In this document: positions 15,601-23,522 of the stretch, piece by piece
How the letters are laid out: each line of letters begins with the position of its first letter
How positions within the stretch are numbered: the stretch's first letter is position 1
NCBI GenBank assembly: GCA_963749515.1
Contig: CAVVMR010000001.1
Span: 124,001-188,000 of the forward strand
Source of the DNA: Gaiellasilicea sp963749515
GTDB taxonomy: Bacteria; Actinomycetota; Thermoleophilia; Gaiellales; Gaiellaceae
Direction: 5' to 3'
Length of the DNA stretch: 64,000 nucleotides
The notes under the pieces: generated by a model
Databases searched by the model: none
Told to the model about the DNA's origin: nothing
What the model saw: the letters and a program-made list of their open reading frames with translations, nothing else
Program-made: the position numbers and the translations under genes

Positions 15601-16302
15601 CTACGCGTCCCAGGGATCGCCGGCAGGATCGGCAGGGCTCGTCTCGGCGGACTTGCGTCGACGGAGAACCCGCAGCCGCTTCGGCGCCGGCTTCGGCTCG
15701 GGAGCGACGTCGGGCTCGACCGGAAGCTTGGCGACGATCGTCTTCGACTCGGGGTCCGGGCCGCTCTCGACGACCGTCGCCTCGACCACCGGCATGTCCC
15801 ACGGCCCGGTCGTGTCCGCCGCCGGCTCCGGGGCCGGGGGAGCGATCTCCTCCAAGCGCCAGCGGGAGCGCTTCGTGACGGCGGCCCACTCGGTGAGGAC
15901 GACGAGGGCCCAGGCGACCGCCATCACGAGCACGATCCAGGCGGCGGGCAGGTTGGCCAGCCCTGCGAGGACGGCGACGAGCACGAGAAACGCTCCCTCG
16001 ACGACGAGGCGTGGGACCGCGGGGTCTCGTACGTACGGCGGTGGGACGGCTGCGACCCAGTCGGGCGACGGTGCGAAGCCTCCGTTCGAGAGCCCACGCT
16101 CGGCCGGCCAGTCCTCGTCGTCGTAGCGGACGGGCGCGGTTCGCTCGGCGCGGACCGCCTTCAGCTCCGCGCGCAGCTCCGCAGCGACCGACTCGAGCTC
16201 GCGTACACGCTCGGAGAAGGTCGCGAACGCCTCCTCGACGCGCGCCGGGTCGTACCCCTCGTCGGTGTGCGGCAGATCGTCGGCCTGCGGCAGCTTCCTC
16301 AT
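15601..16302 (-). CDS. Membrane protein with coiled coil and two TM helices
   Basis: 233 residues. Residues 20-55 are charged and heptad-like (VEEAFATFSERVRELESV), resembling a short coiled coil. Two adjacent hydrophobic segments cover about 98-140 (VVEGAFLVLVAVLAGL and WIVLVMAVAWALVVL). The tail is Pro/Glu/Lys-rich and ends Lys-Arg-rich (RLRVLRRRKS). No family recognised. It lies upstream of the propeller gene on the same strand, with which it may be cotranslated. Confidence 0.68.
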   Translation of the reverse strand: MRKLPQADDLPHTDEGYDPARVEEAFATFSERVRELESVAAELRAELKAVRAERTAPVRYDDEDWPAERGLSNGGFAPSPDWVAAVPPPYVRDPAVPRLVVEGAFLVLVAVLAGLANLPAAWIVLVMAVAWALVVLTEWAAVTKRSRWRLEEIAPPAPEPAADTTGPWDMPVVEATVVESGPDPESKTIVAKLPVEPDVAPEPKPAPKRLRVLRRRKSAETSPADPAGDPWDA

Positions 16303-16338
16303 CCCTCTGAAGTATGCCGCGGCCGCGAAGAAGCCTGC

Positions 16339-17376
16339 TCAGACTGGTTTTCCGCCAACGCCCGCGGCGATCTCGGAGCCGCGGTCGCCGGGGCGGAGCG
16401 GTGGGGTTCCGGCTCCCTCGGAATCGGCGATGCCCTCGAGCAACTCCCGGACTGTCGCCGTCGAATCCCGTGTGGGCGACCATCCGAGCTCCTCGCGGGC
16501 TCGGGTGGAATCGAGCAGCGGTGACTTCAGCGCCAGGTCGAGCCAGTCGGGTGAGGTCGGGTGAAGTCGCAGGCGCCACGTCGCCGCCGCGAGCGCGCGG
16601 GCGGCCCGCGGATGAATCGTCAACGATCGCGCGCCGAGGGCCTGCGCGAGGCGCTTCCCGTCAATCTCGGGTTCGGCTGAGACGTTGAAAGCGCCCCGAA
16701 CGTTGCGAACCGCGGCAAGCCGATATGCGTCGCCGACGTCCAGCGAGTGAACGAGCTGAACGGTGGCGCCCGGGACGTGTGGCACGACCGGCAGGCGTCC
16801 GGGCTTCACGAGCGGGCTCGGGAAGAATGGGCCGAAGAAGAGGCGGCGAATCTCCTCGGCCGACGTTCGCTTCATGATCAGCGCGGGCCGCAAGCGCGCG
16901 ACGCGGATCGAGGAGTGCTCGCGCTCGAAGCGATCGAGCCGCCGCTCCATCTCGGCTTTGTGGCGCGAATACCAGCTCGTCGGAATGCCTTCGTGCGGCC
17001 ATCGTTCGTCGACGCGCTTCTTCGGGCCAGGGGAGTACACGCCGATCGACGAGGCGACGACGAGTGCAGGCACCTTCGCCTCGGCGACGGCTGCGAAGAC
17101 CCGCGATGAGCCTCCGACGTTCACGCGCCGCAGGAGGTCGAGGTCGCGCGAAGGCTGGATCAGCCAGGCGAGGTGGATCACGCAATCGGCACCGCGGAAG
17201 TGCTGGACGAGATCGTCGCTCGTCACGTCTGCAGCGACGAACTCCGTCTTGGCGAACTCCGCTGTGGGTAGCCGGCGGGCGAGTCCGAGAATCGACTCCA
17301 CTGCCTCGTCACGCCCCAGCGCCTCGATAACGCTCGTGCCGACGTTTCCGGTTGCTCCTACGACGACGATCTTCAT
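16339..17376 (-). CDS. NAD-dependent epimerase/dehydratase (extended SDR)
   Basis: 345 residues. The N-terminal Rossmann motif is GATGNVG (7-13). The catalytic Ser-x-Tyr-x-x-x-Lys set is ASSIGVYSPG with SWYSRHK (about 132-138). NAD-binding features include AADVT and HLAW. The C-terminal substrate lobe is typical of nucleotide-sugar epimerases and related NAD(P)-dependent reductases. The substrate cannot be assigned. No Shine-Dalgarno is seen before the ATG. Confidence 0.86.
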   Translation of the reverse strand: MKIVVVGATGNVGTSVIEALGRDEAVESILGLARRLPTAEFAKTEFVAADVTSDDLVQHFRGADCVIHLAWLIQPSRDLDLLRRVNVGGSSRVFAAVAEAKVPALVVASSIGVYSPGPKKRVDERWPHEGIPTSWYSRHKAEMERRLDRFEREHSSIRVARLRPALIMKRTSAEEIRRLFFGPFFPSPLVKPGRLPVVPHVPGATVQLVHSLDVGDAYRLAAVRNVRGAFNVSAEPEIDGKRLAQALGARSLTIHPRAARALAAATWRLRLHPTSPDWLDLALKSPLLDSTRAREELGWSPTRDSTATVRELLEGIADSEGAGTPPLRPGDRGSEIAAGVGGKPV

Positions 17377-17406
17377 CCGGGACTTCGTGCCCGGTCGGGT
17401 CCGGAT

Positions 17407-17700
17407 CTAGTCGCCGGGCTTGGAGTCGTGCATCTCGCCCAGTGCCTGCTGCGCCTTGTCGTGGATCTCGCGCCGGCGCTCCTCGATCGAGCGGGGCCGC
17501 TCGACCTCGTCGACCGGCTGACCCTCCGCGGCGTCGAACTCGTCGCGGTCGTCCGCGGCTTCGCGTGCCTGCTCGAGCCTGACCCGCAGCTCCTCGGCGG
17601 GATCGACCGTGGTCGTCTCGGGAGCCGGCACCCGGCGTAGAAAGCGCCAGAGCGCTGCCAGTCCGAACGCGCCGCCGAGCCCTGCCAGCAATCTGCCCAT
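17407..17700 (-). CDS. Small membrane-anchored hypothetical protein
   Basis: 97 residues: a short hydrophobic N-terminus (LLAGLGGAFGLAALWRFL) as a signal anchor, then a charged helical tail with Glu/Arg-rich segments (EELRVRLEQAREAADD and IEERRREIHDKAQQALGEM). TAGCAT lies 7 nt upstream of the ATG, so transcription is probably leaderless. Divergent from rpsF. Function unknown. Confidence 0.65.
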   Translation of the reverse strand: MGRLLAGLGGAFGLAALWRFLRRVPAPETTTVDPAEELRVRLEQAREAADDRDEFDAAEGQPVDEVERPRSIEERRREIHDKAQQALGEMHDSKPGD

Positions 17701-17819
17701 AGGGGCGATGCTACTCTGTCCGCTGCTTCCTGCCTCGTCTCGCGTGCGCCGTTCCCGCTCACGCTTGCCGACGGGGCCGCCTAAGACCGAAGGAAGCCCG
17801 ACGGAAGGAGACCGGGAAC

Positions 17820-18191
17820 GTGAACGACTACGAAATTCTGCTGATGCTGGACCCCGACCTGCCCGAGGAGCGGCAGGAGGAGATCGTCAAGCGCACGCGC
17901 GGCCTGGTCGAGGGCAGCGGCGGCACGTGGGACGGCCAGGACGCCTGGGGCCGCCGCAAGCTCGCGTACGAGATCAACAAGAAATCCGACGGCGTCTACC
18001 ACCTGCTCTCGTTCAGCGCCGACGGCGACACCCTCGACGAGATCGCGCGCGTCCTCAAGATCGACGACGACGTGATGCGGCACCTGGCGACTCGTCGCTA
18101 CAAGCCTGGTTCGACCCAGCCAGTAGCGGTGGGCGGTCCGGCGCGGGAGGATGTCTCCGAGCCCATCGACACCTCGTTGGAGGAGGAGTAA
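17820..18191 (+). CDS. rpsF: 30S ribosomal protein S6
   Basis: 123 residues. N-terminal YEILLMLDPDL and GRRKLAYEINKKSDGVYHLL are diagnostic of S6, which sits on the platform next to S18. Its acidic tail (DTSLEEE) is like that of other actinobacterial S6. GTG start with GGAG at slightly long spacing (GGAGACCGGGAAC). First gene of rpsF-ssb-rpsR-rplI; the stop overlaps the ssb start (TAATG). The 119 bp leader contains TACTCT at 17711-17716; an S6:S18-binding leader was looked for but could not be confirmed. Confidence 0.96.
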   Translation: MNDYEILLMLDPDLPEERQEEIVKRTRGLVEGSGGTWDGQDAWGRRKLAYEINKKSDGVYHLLSFSADGDTLDEIARVLKIDDDVMRHLATRRYKPGSTQPVAVGGPAREDVSEPIDTSLEEE

Positions 18192-18628
18192 TGCCCCAGA
18201 ACATCAACAGCGTCGTCCTCGTCGGCAACCTGACGCGGGACCCGGAGCTTCGCCACACGCCGTCCGGTACGGCAGTGACCACGCTCCGCATCGCGGTGAA
18301 CGATCGCGTCAAGCGTGGTGAGGAGTGGACCGACGCCGCGTACTACTTCGACGTCACCGTCTGGGGCCGCACGGCCGAGAACTGCGCGCAGTATCTCGCC
18401 AAGGGCCGGCCGGTCGGCGTCCAGGGGAAGCTCACCTGGCGCGAGTGGGATGCCCAGGACGGCAGCAAGCGCCAGTCGGTTGAGGTCGTGGCCGACAACG
18501 TCCAGTTCCTCGGCAGCCGTGGCGAAGACGGTGGCGGTCAGAGCCAGCAGTTCGTGCCCTCGGGTGCTGCGCAGGCCTCGTCCGACGACTTCCCCGCGGC
18601 CGCGGCCGACGACGACATCCCGTTCTAG
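18191..18628 (+). CDS. ssb: Single-stranded DNA-binding protein
   Basis: 145 residues. The OB-fold occupies residues 1-110 (SVVLVGNLTRDPELRHTPSG, then VTVWGRTAENCAQYL). A Gly/Gln/Ser linker leads to the C-terminal acidic tip DDDIPF, which recruits DNA-repair and replication partners. The ATG overlaps the rpsF stop. Cotranscription with rpsF and rpsR is the conserved arrangement. Confidence 0.95.
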   Translation: MPQNINSVVLVGNLTRDPELRHTPSGTAVTTLRIAVNDRVKRGEEWTDAAYYFDVTVWGRTAENCAQYLAKGRPVGVQGKLTWREWDAQDGSKRQSVEVVADNVQFLGSRGEDGGGQSQQFVPSGAAQASSDDFPAAAADDDIPF

Positions 18629-18639
18629 GAGAGGTGTAG

Positions 18640-18906
18640 ATGGCACAGCCGAAAACCCAGCAGACGCGCAAGCGTCCCGGCTCTTCGATGGCCCCCGGCC
18701 GCCGCAAGAGCTGCCTCTTCTGCAAGGACAAGGTCGAAGAGGTCGACTACAAGAACCTGAACCAGCTCCGCCGCTACATCTCGGAGAAGGGGAAGATCCG
18801 CAACCGCCGCATCAGCGGCGCCTGCAGGCGTCACCAGCGCCAGGTGGCGGTCGCCGTCAAGCGGGCTCGCGAGATGGCGCTCCTGCCCTACGTGGAGGCG
18901 CGCTAG
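18640..18906 (+). CDS. rpsR: 30S ribosomal protein S18
   Basis: 88 residues. Conserved core CLFCKDKVEEVDYKN, then LRRYISEKGKIRNRRISG. Retains a CxxC pair near the N-terminus (the zinc-associated, C-plus type). GAGAGG sits upstream of the ATG. Partner of S6 on the 30S platform. rplI follows after 2 bp. Confidence 0.95.
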   Translation: MAQPKTQQTRKRPGSSMAPGRRKSCLFCKDKVEEVDYKNLNQLRRYISEKGKIRNRRISGACRRHQRQVAVAVKRAREMALLPYVEAR

Positions 18907-18908
18907 CG

Positions 18909-19604
18909 ATGGAGGTCATCCTCCTGAAGGACGTCGACAAGGTCGGGCTCCGCGGTGAGGTCGTGAACGTCGCCCGCGGCTACGCCCGCAACTTCCTCCT
19001 CCCGCGCAAGCTCGCGGAGCCGGCCACGGCCGGCCGCGTCACGGAGCTGAAGCGGATCGAGGAGCAGCGCGCACGCAACGAGGCGCGCACCGTCGAGCAG
19101 GCGAACGAGATCGCCGACGTGCTCCGCCAGGCGGAGCTCAGCTTCGACGTCAAGTCGGGGCCGACCGGCTCGCTCTTCGGCTCGGTGACGACGACCGACA
19201 TCGCCGACCGGATCTGGGCCGAACACAAGATCCGGGTCGACCGCAAGAAGATCGACACGGACTCGATCCGTCGGATCGGCCGCTACTCGGTTCCCATTCA
19301 GCTCTTCGAGAACGTCACCGTCGAGGTGAAGACCCTGGTCGTCCCCGAGGGTGGCGAGCTGCCGCCCGAGGAGGAGCTGGCTGCCATGGAGGCCGCCGAG
19401 GCCGAGGTGCAGGCGGCCGCGCAGGCCGAAGCGGAGGTGCATCGCGCCGAGGCCGAAGCAGCCCTCGAAGCAGAGCTCGAGGAGGAGCCGGAGGAGTCGG
19501 AGGGGGCCCAGACCCCGGCCGAAGCCGCGGCCGAGGCGGATCCCGAGCCCGCAGCCGAGGAGTCGGCGCCGGACGCGGAGACCGAGGAGACCGAGGAGCC
19601 GTAA
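18909..19604 (+). CDS. rplI: 50S ribosomal protein L9 with long acidic tail
   Basis: 231 residues. Residues 1-150 are ordinary L9: MEVILLKDVDKVGLRGEVVN, then the NFLLPRKLA motif that anchors it on 23S rRNA, the central helix, and the C-terminal globular domain ending at EVKTLVVPEG. Residues 155-231 are an extra low-complexity tail of Glu, Ala, Asp and Pro, about 80 residues beyond the family norm. ATG lies 2 bp after rpsR. A 17-bp palindrome follows the stop within 10 nt. Confidence 0.95.
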   Translation: MEVILLKDVDKVGLRGEVVNVARGYARNFLLPRKLAEPATAGRVTELKRIEEQRARNEARTVEQANEIADVLRQAELSFDVKSGPTGSLFGSVTTTDIADRIWAEHKIRVDRKKIDTDSIRRIGRYSVPIQLFENVTVEVKTLVVPEGGELPPEEELAAMEAAEAEVQAAAQAEAEVHRAEAEAALEAELEEEPEESEGAQTPAEAAAEADPEPAAEESAPDAETEETEEP

Positions 19605-19611
19605 GGTTCTC

Positions 19612-19647
19612 CACAGCGTGCTCCACAGACCTGTGGAGCACGCTGTG
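19612..19647. repeat. Perfect 17-bp inverted repeat between rplI and dnaB
   Basis: The arms 19612-19628 and 19631-19647 are exact reverse complements separated by two bases. The arms contain TCCACAG/CTGTGGA, which recurs at 19610, 19685-19691 and 19787-19793. It may be the rplI terminator (no T tract) or a protein site. TCCACA resembles the core of actinobacterial DnaA boxes (TTGTCCACA), but the flanking TT is missing. The remainder of the 229-bp gap has no other gene. Confidence 0.65.
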
Positions 19648-19833
19648 AACTTCCCGCTCTCTCCGACAGAAGCGGGCATGTCCCCTGTGGACGGGCGGTG
19701 ACCGGCGCGCCTCCTACCGGTGGAGAACGCCGCGAACGCGTGTTCTCTTCTGCCTGCAGATCGCAGTTTCAGGTTCCCACAGCCGCCTGTGGATCCCCAA
19801 GCTTGAGGCCGTCCGCCGCTGCGGCTTGAATGG

Positions 19834-21198
19834 GTGGCCATGTCCCAGGTCGCCGCCGTGCCGCCGCCGGCACAATCGCCGCACGTCCCACCGCAGAATC
19901 TCGAGGCCGAGGAGTCGGTGCTCGGGGCGATGCTGCTCTCGCCGGGTGCGATCGGGGCGGTCACCGAGATCCTCTCGGCGACCGATTTCTACCGCGAGAA
20001 CCACGGTGTCATCTTCCGCGCCTGCCTTGCGCTGTACCAGCAGGGCGAGCCTGTCGACGCCATTACCCTCGTCGACTCGCTCGAGGAGCGCGGCGAGCTC
20101 GAGCAGGTGGGCGGCCGCGCCCGCATCCACGAGCTCGCCGCGCTCGTCCCCGCCACGGCGAATGCCGCCCACTATGCGCGGATCGTTCGGGAGATGGCGA
20201 CGCTCCGCGGGCTCGTCCGCGCAGGCGCCGAGATCGCACGGCTCGGACAGGACCGGCCCGGCGAGACCACGGACCTGGTCGACCGCGCCGAGCAGATCGT
20301 CTTCGACCTCGCCCAGCAACGGGTCACGAGCGACTTCAGCCATATCGAAGGGCTGCTGAAGGAGAGCTTCGAGCGGATCATGCACCTGTACGAGGCCGGC
20401 GCCGACGTCACCGGCTGTCCGACGGGCTTCAAGGAGCTCGACAAGCTCACCTCCGGCTTCCAGCCGGGGAATCTGATCATCGTCGCCGCGCGCCCGTCGA
20501 TGGGGAAGTCGGCGCTCGCGCTGAACATGGCGCAGAACCTGGCCGTCCGGCACGACGTTCCCGTGGCGCTGTTCACGCTCGAAATGTCGAAGAGCGAGGT
20601 GACGCAGCGCATGATGTGCAGCGAGGCGAAGGTCGAGTCGCAGAGCCTGCGCACCGGCAAGCTGAAGCCCGAGGACTGGCCCCGCCTGACGGCGGCGTGC
20701 GACAAGCTGATGAAGGCGCCGATCTGGGTCGACGACACCGGCTCGATCACGATGATGGAGATCCGCTCGAAGGCACGCCGGCTCAAGTCCCGCGAGCCGA
20801 CGCTCGGCCTGATCATCGTCGACTACCTCCAGCTGATGACCTCGGGCGGCAACTCCGAGAACCGCGTCCAGGAGGTCTCGCAGATCTCCCGCCAGCTGAA
20901 GATCCTGGCGCGCGACCTCGAGGTGCCGATCCTCGCGCTCTCGCAGCTCTCGCGGGCGGTCGAGCAACGTCACGACAAGCGGCCGATCCTGTCCGACCTG
21001 CGCGAGTCGGGCTCGATCGAGCAGGACGCCGACCTGGTCGGCTTCGTCTATCGAGACGAGTACTACAACGGCGAGGAGTCCGACTCCCAGGGGATCGCCG
21101 AGCTGATCCTCGCCAAGCACAGGAACGGGCCGACCGACACGATCAAGCTCTCGTTCCTGAAGCGCTACGCGAAATTCGCAGACCTCGCAGCCGCCTAG
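19834..21198 (+). CDS. dnaB: Replicative DNA helicase
   Basis: 454 residues. Hexameric 5'-3' helicase that drives the replication fork. The N-terminal domain (20-120, LEAEESVLGAMLLSP) contacts primase. The RecA-like core has Walker A ARPSMGKSAL (about 225-234), Walker B LIIVDYLQLM (about 322-331) and the conserved RESGSIEQDAD segment. No intein interrupts it. GTG 19834 is chosen as the first start; ATG 19840 is equally possible. Directly after the rpsF-ssb-rpsR-rplI block, as near the chromosomal origin of many bacteria. Confidence 0.95.
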   Translation: MAMSQVAAVPPPAQSPHVPPQNLEAEESVLGAMLLSPGAIGAVTEILSATDFYRENHGVIFRACLALYQQGEPVDAITLVDSLEERGELEQVGGRARIHELAALVPATANAAHYARIVREMATLRGLVRAGAEIARLGQDRPGETTDLVDRAEQIVFDLAQQRVTSDFSHIEGLLKESFERIMHLYEAGADVTGCPTGFKELDKLTSGFQPGNLIIVAARPSMGKSALALNMAQNLAVRHDVPVALFTLEMSKSEVTQRMMCSEAKVESQSLRTGKLKPEDWPRLTAACDKLMKAPIWVDDTGSITMMEIRSKARRLKSREPTLGLIIVDYLQLMTSGGNSENRVQEVSQISRQLKILARDLEVPILALSQLSRAVEQRHDKRPILSDLRESGSIEQDADLVGFVYRDEYYNGEESDSQGIAELILAKHRNGPTDTIKLSFLKRYAKFADLAAA

Positions 21199-21211
21199 CA
21201 AAGGGGATTCG

Positions 21212-21421
21212 ATGATCGACCAGACGATCTGGCTCTCGCCACGGGCAACGTCGTACACCGTCGTCTGCGAGGAGTGCGCCGCCGACCACGGCTACCTCGG
21301 TGCGCAGGTCGAAGGACGACTGGCGCTCGAGCGCGAGCACACCGACGTCACCTGCGTGCGGGGCCACTGGATTCGCATCGAGCGCGCGAATCATCACCCG
21401 ATCGGAGTGCTCACGGGCTAG
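21212..21421 (+). CDS. Small Cys/His-containing hypothetical protein, 69 aa
   Basis: Starts at ATG 21212 behind AAAGGGG. It has a CEEC pair (about 19-22), a later Cys (about 48) and several His (H26, H52, H61, H62), a possible zinc-binding layout. No family recognised. Lies in the 240-bp gap between dnaB and purA, whose own -10-like CACACT is just downstream. Confidence 0.6.
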   Translation: MIDQTIWLSPRATSYTVVCEECAADHGYLGAQVEGRLALEREHTDVTCVRGHWIRIERANHHPIGVLTG

Positions 21422-21439
21422 ATAGGGCACACTCCCCTC

Positions 21440-22714
21440 GTGCCTGCCACCGTCATCGTCGGTGCGCAGTGGGGCGACGAAGGCAAGGGCAAGATCGTCG
21501 ACCTGCTCGCCCAGGAGTCGGACGTCGTCTGCCGCTACCAGGGTGGGCCCAACGCCGGGCACACCGTGATCGTCGCTGGCGAGACGTTCAAGTTCCGCCA
21601 GCTTCCCTCCGGGATCCTCTCCGGCAAGGTGAGCGTCCTCGGCGCCGGGTGCGTCGTCGACCCGGAGGTGCTGCTCGGCGAGATCGACGACCTGGAGAGC
21701 CGTGGAATCAGCGCCGCTCCACTCAAGATCTCGGGCAACGCGCATCTGATCATGCCGTGGCACATCGCGATCGACGGCGCAAGCGAGAAGCGGCTCGGCA
21801 AGCTCCAGATCGGGACGACGCGGCGGGGGATCGGGCCCGCGTACGCCGACAAGGCGACCCGCATCGGGATTCGCGTCCAGGACCTGCTCGACCCCAAGAT
21901 CCTGCGCCAGAAGATCGAGACCGCGCTTGCGGAGAAGAACGTCTGGCTGACGCGCGTCTACGAGCACGAGCCCTTCGAGCTCGAGGACGTCGCCGCGCGG
22001 CACGAGGCCTTCGCGCAGCGCCTCCGGCCCTACGTCGCCGACACGTCCCTCCTCGTCGACGACGCGATCCGCGACGGCAAGCGCGTCCTGCTCGAGGGTG
22101 CGCAGGGGACGCTGCTGGACCTCGATCACGGGACGTATCCCTTCGTCACCTCCTCGAACCCGATCGCCGGTGCGGCCGCGACCGGGATCGGGATCGGGCC
22201 GACGCGCATCGACGAGGTGCTCGGCGTGTCGAAGGCGTACGTCACCCGCGTCGGGGCCGGGCCGTTCCCGAGTGAGATGGCGGACGCGGTCGGCAGCCAG
22301 GTGCGGGAGCTCGGGCAGGAGTTCGGCACGGTCACCGGGCGCGAACGCCGGCCCGGCTGGCTGGATCTCGTCGCGCTCCGCTACGCCGTCCGGCTGAACG
22401 GGATCACGTCGCTCGCGCTGACGAAGCTCGACGTGCTCTCCGCCTTCGACGAGCTGCAGGTGTGCGTTCGCTACCGGCTGCCGGACGGGACGGAGACTCC
22501 CAACTTCCCGGCGCACCAGAGCGACTTCCACCATGCCGAGCCGGTGATGGAGACCGTTCCCGGCTGGGGCGAGCCGCTCGACGACTGCGCGACCATTGCC
22601 GACCTGCCCGAGGCAGCCCGCGCCTACGTGCAGCTCGTCGAGCAGGCCCTCGACGTGCCGGTACGGCTCGTCGGGACGGGCGCCGCGCGCGAGCAGGTGC
22701 TCGCGGCAGCCTGA
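21440..22714 (+). CDS. purA: Adenylosuccinate synthetase
   Basis: 424 residues, the usual length. Joins IMP and aspartate using GTP in the first step of AMP synthesis. Signature QWGDEGKGKIVD (about 9-20), GPNAGHT (about 36-42) and the GTP-binding GTVTGRERRPGW region are intact. GTG start with CACACT 6 nt upstream. It stands apart from the other purine genes, as is common. The next gene converges 7 bp beyond its stop. Confidence 0.96.
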   Translation: MPATVIVGAQWGDEGKGKIVDLLAQESDVVCRYQGGPNAGHTVIVAGETFKFRQLPSGILSGKVSVLGAGCVVDPEVLLGEIDDLESRGISAAPLKISGNAHLIMPWHIAIDGASEKRLGKLQIGTTRRGIGPAYADKATRIGIRVQDLLDPKILRQKIETALAEKNVWLTRVYEHEPFELEDVAARHEAFAQRLRPYVADTSLLVDDAIRDGKRVLLEGAQGTLLDLDHGTYPFVTSSNPIAGAAATGIGIGPTRIDEVLGVSKAYVTRVGAGPFPSEMADAVGSQVRELGQEFGTVTGRERRPGWLDLVALRYAVRLNGITSLALTKLDVLSAFDELQVCVRYRLPDGTETPNFPAHQSDFHHAEPVMETVPGWGEPLDDCATIADLPEAARAYVQLVEQALDVPVRLVGTGAAREQVLAAA

Positions 22715-22721
22715 GCAGCTC

Positions 22722-23375
22722 CTAGATCACCTTCCAGGGATCGACGTAGATGTCGTCGACGCGCCACGTGCCGCTCCCGAGGAGAAGTCCCTTCGGCGTG
22801 AAGCGGAGCGCGATCTGCGAGGTGAGCCCGTTCAGGGTCAGCGCGTTCACCGCGCCGAGAAGCTGCAGCGCGGGGAGACCCGGAGACCAGGACTTCGAGG
22901 GCAGGCCGCCCGGGAGGAGATCCAGCGCCCGCTGACGTCCAGACTTGTCCGTGTAGACCGCTTCGACCCGCAGGTACGAGAGGAGCGCGCCACCGGTCGA
23001 GAAGTAGCGGACGATCGGCAGGACGAGGCCCATGCACATCGTCGGGCTCGTGGCCGAGCTGCCCGGAGGCAGCAGCAGCGAGTGCGAGTCTCGCGCCGAG
23101 GTCACGAAGAAGGACTCGTTTCCGTCGACGACCTTGGCGCCTCCGGAGAGCTTCCAGCCCTGAGCGCCCGACTCGAAGTCGCCGCCCGGCAGGAGTGTGT
23201 AGGGGAGTGGGTCGAGGAAGCGCATGAAGGGCTGAACCGGCTGGTAGCCGCATCCGAGCAGTGAGCCGTCTCCGGCAGCCGCCGGCGAAGCCGACGCAGC
23301 CGCCAGCGCCACAAGTGCCGTGAACAGCGCGAGCAGGTTCCGCGCGCTCGTCCGTGAAATCGCCGCAACTCTCAT
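22722..23375 (-). CDS. Secreted carbohydrate-binding-like beta protein
   Basis: 217 residues: an N-terminal signal peptide (ARNLLALFTALVALAAASA), then one beta-sandwich-like domain with the opening LPGGDFESGAQGWKLSGGA and a closing WRVDDIYVDPW strand, as in CBM-like jelly rolls. Cys pairs at about 43 and 113 may bridge. No catalytic residues seen. GGAAAGG precedes the ATG. Function unknown; exported. Confidence 0.68.
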   Translation of the reverse strand: MRVAAISRTSARNLLALFTALVALAAASASPAAAGDGSLLGCGYQPVQPFMRFLDPLPYTLLPGGDFESGAQGWKLSGGAKVVDGNESFFVTSARDSHSLLLPPGSSATSPTMCMGLVLPIVRYFSTGGALLSYLRVEAVYTDKSGRQRALDLLPGGLPSKSWSPGLPALQLLGAVNALTLNGLTSQIALRFTPKGLLLGSGTWRVDDIYVDPWKVI

Positions 23376-23522
23376 TTTCAGACCTTTCCCTTGTCCGACC
23401 GCAGAGGACTCAGTCTTCGCGATTCCGCGTAACGGGCATCCCCCTCCTGGGTGAGGGCAAGGCTAGGTTTAATCCCCCATTGGAGTGACCGTAGGCCCCT
23501 AGGTGCCTCCCGATACTCGGAC

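Noticed and set aside
17701..17819. S6:S18-binding leader motif before rpsF
   Set aside because: A CCG-containing stretch exists, but I could not fold it into the known motif with confidence.
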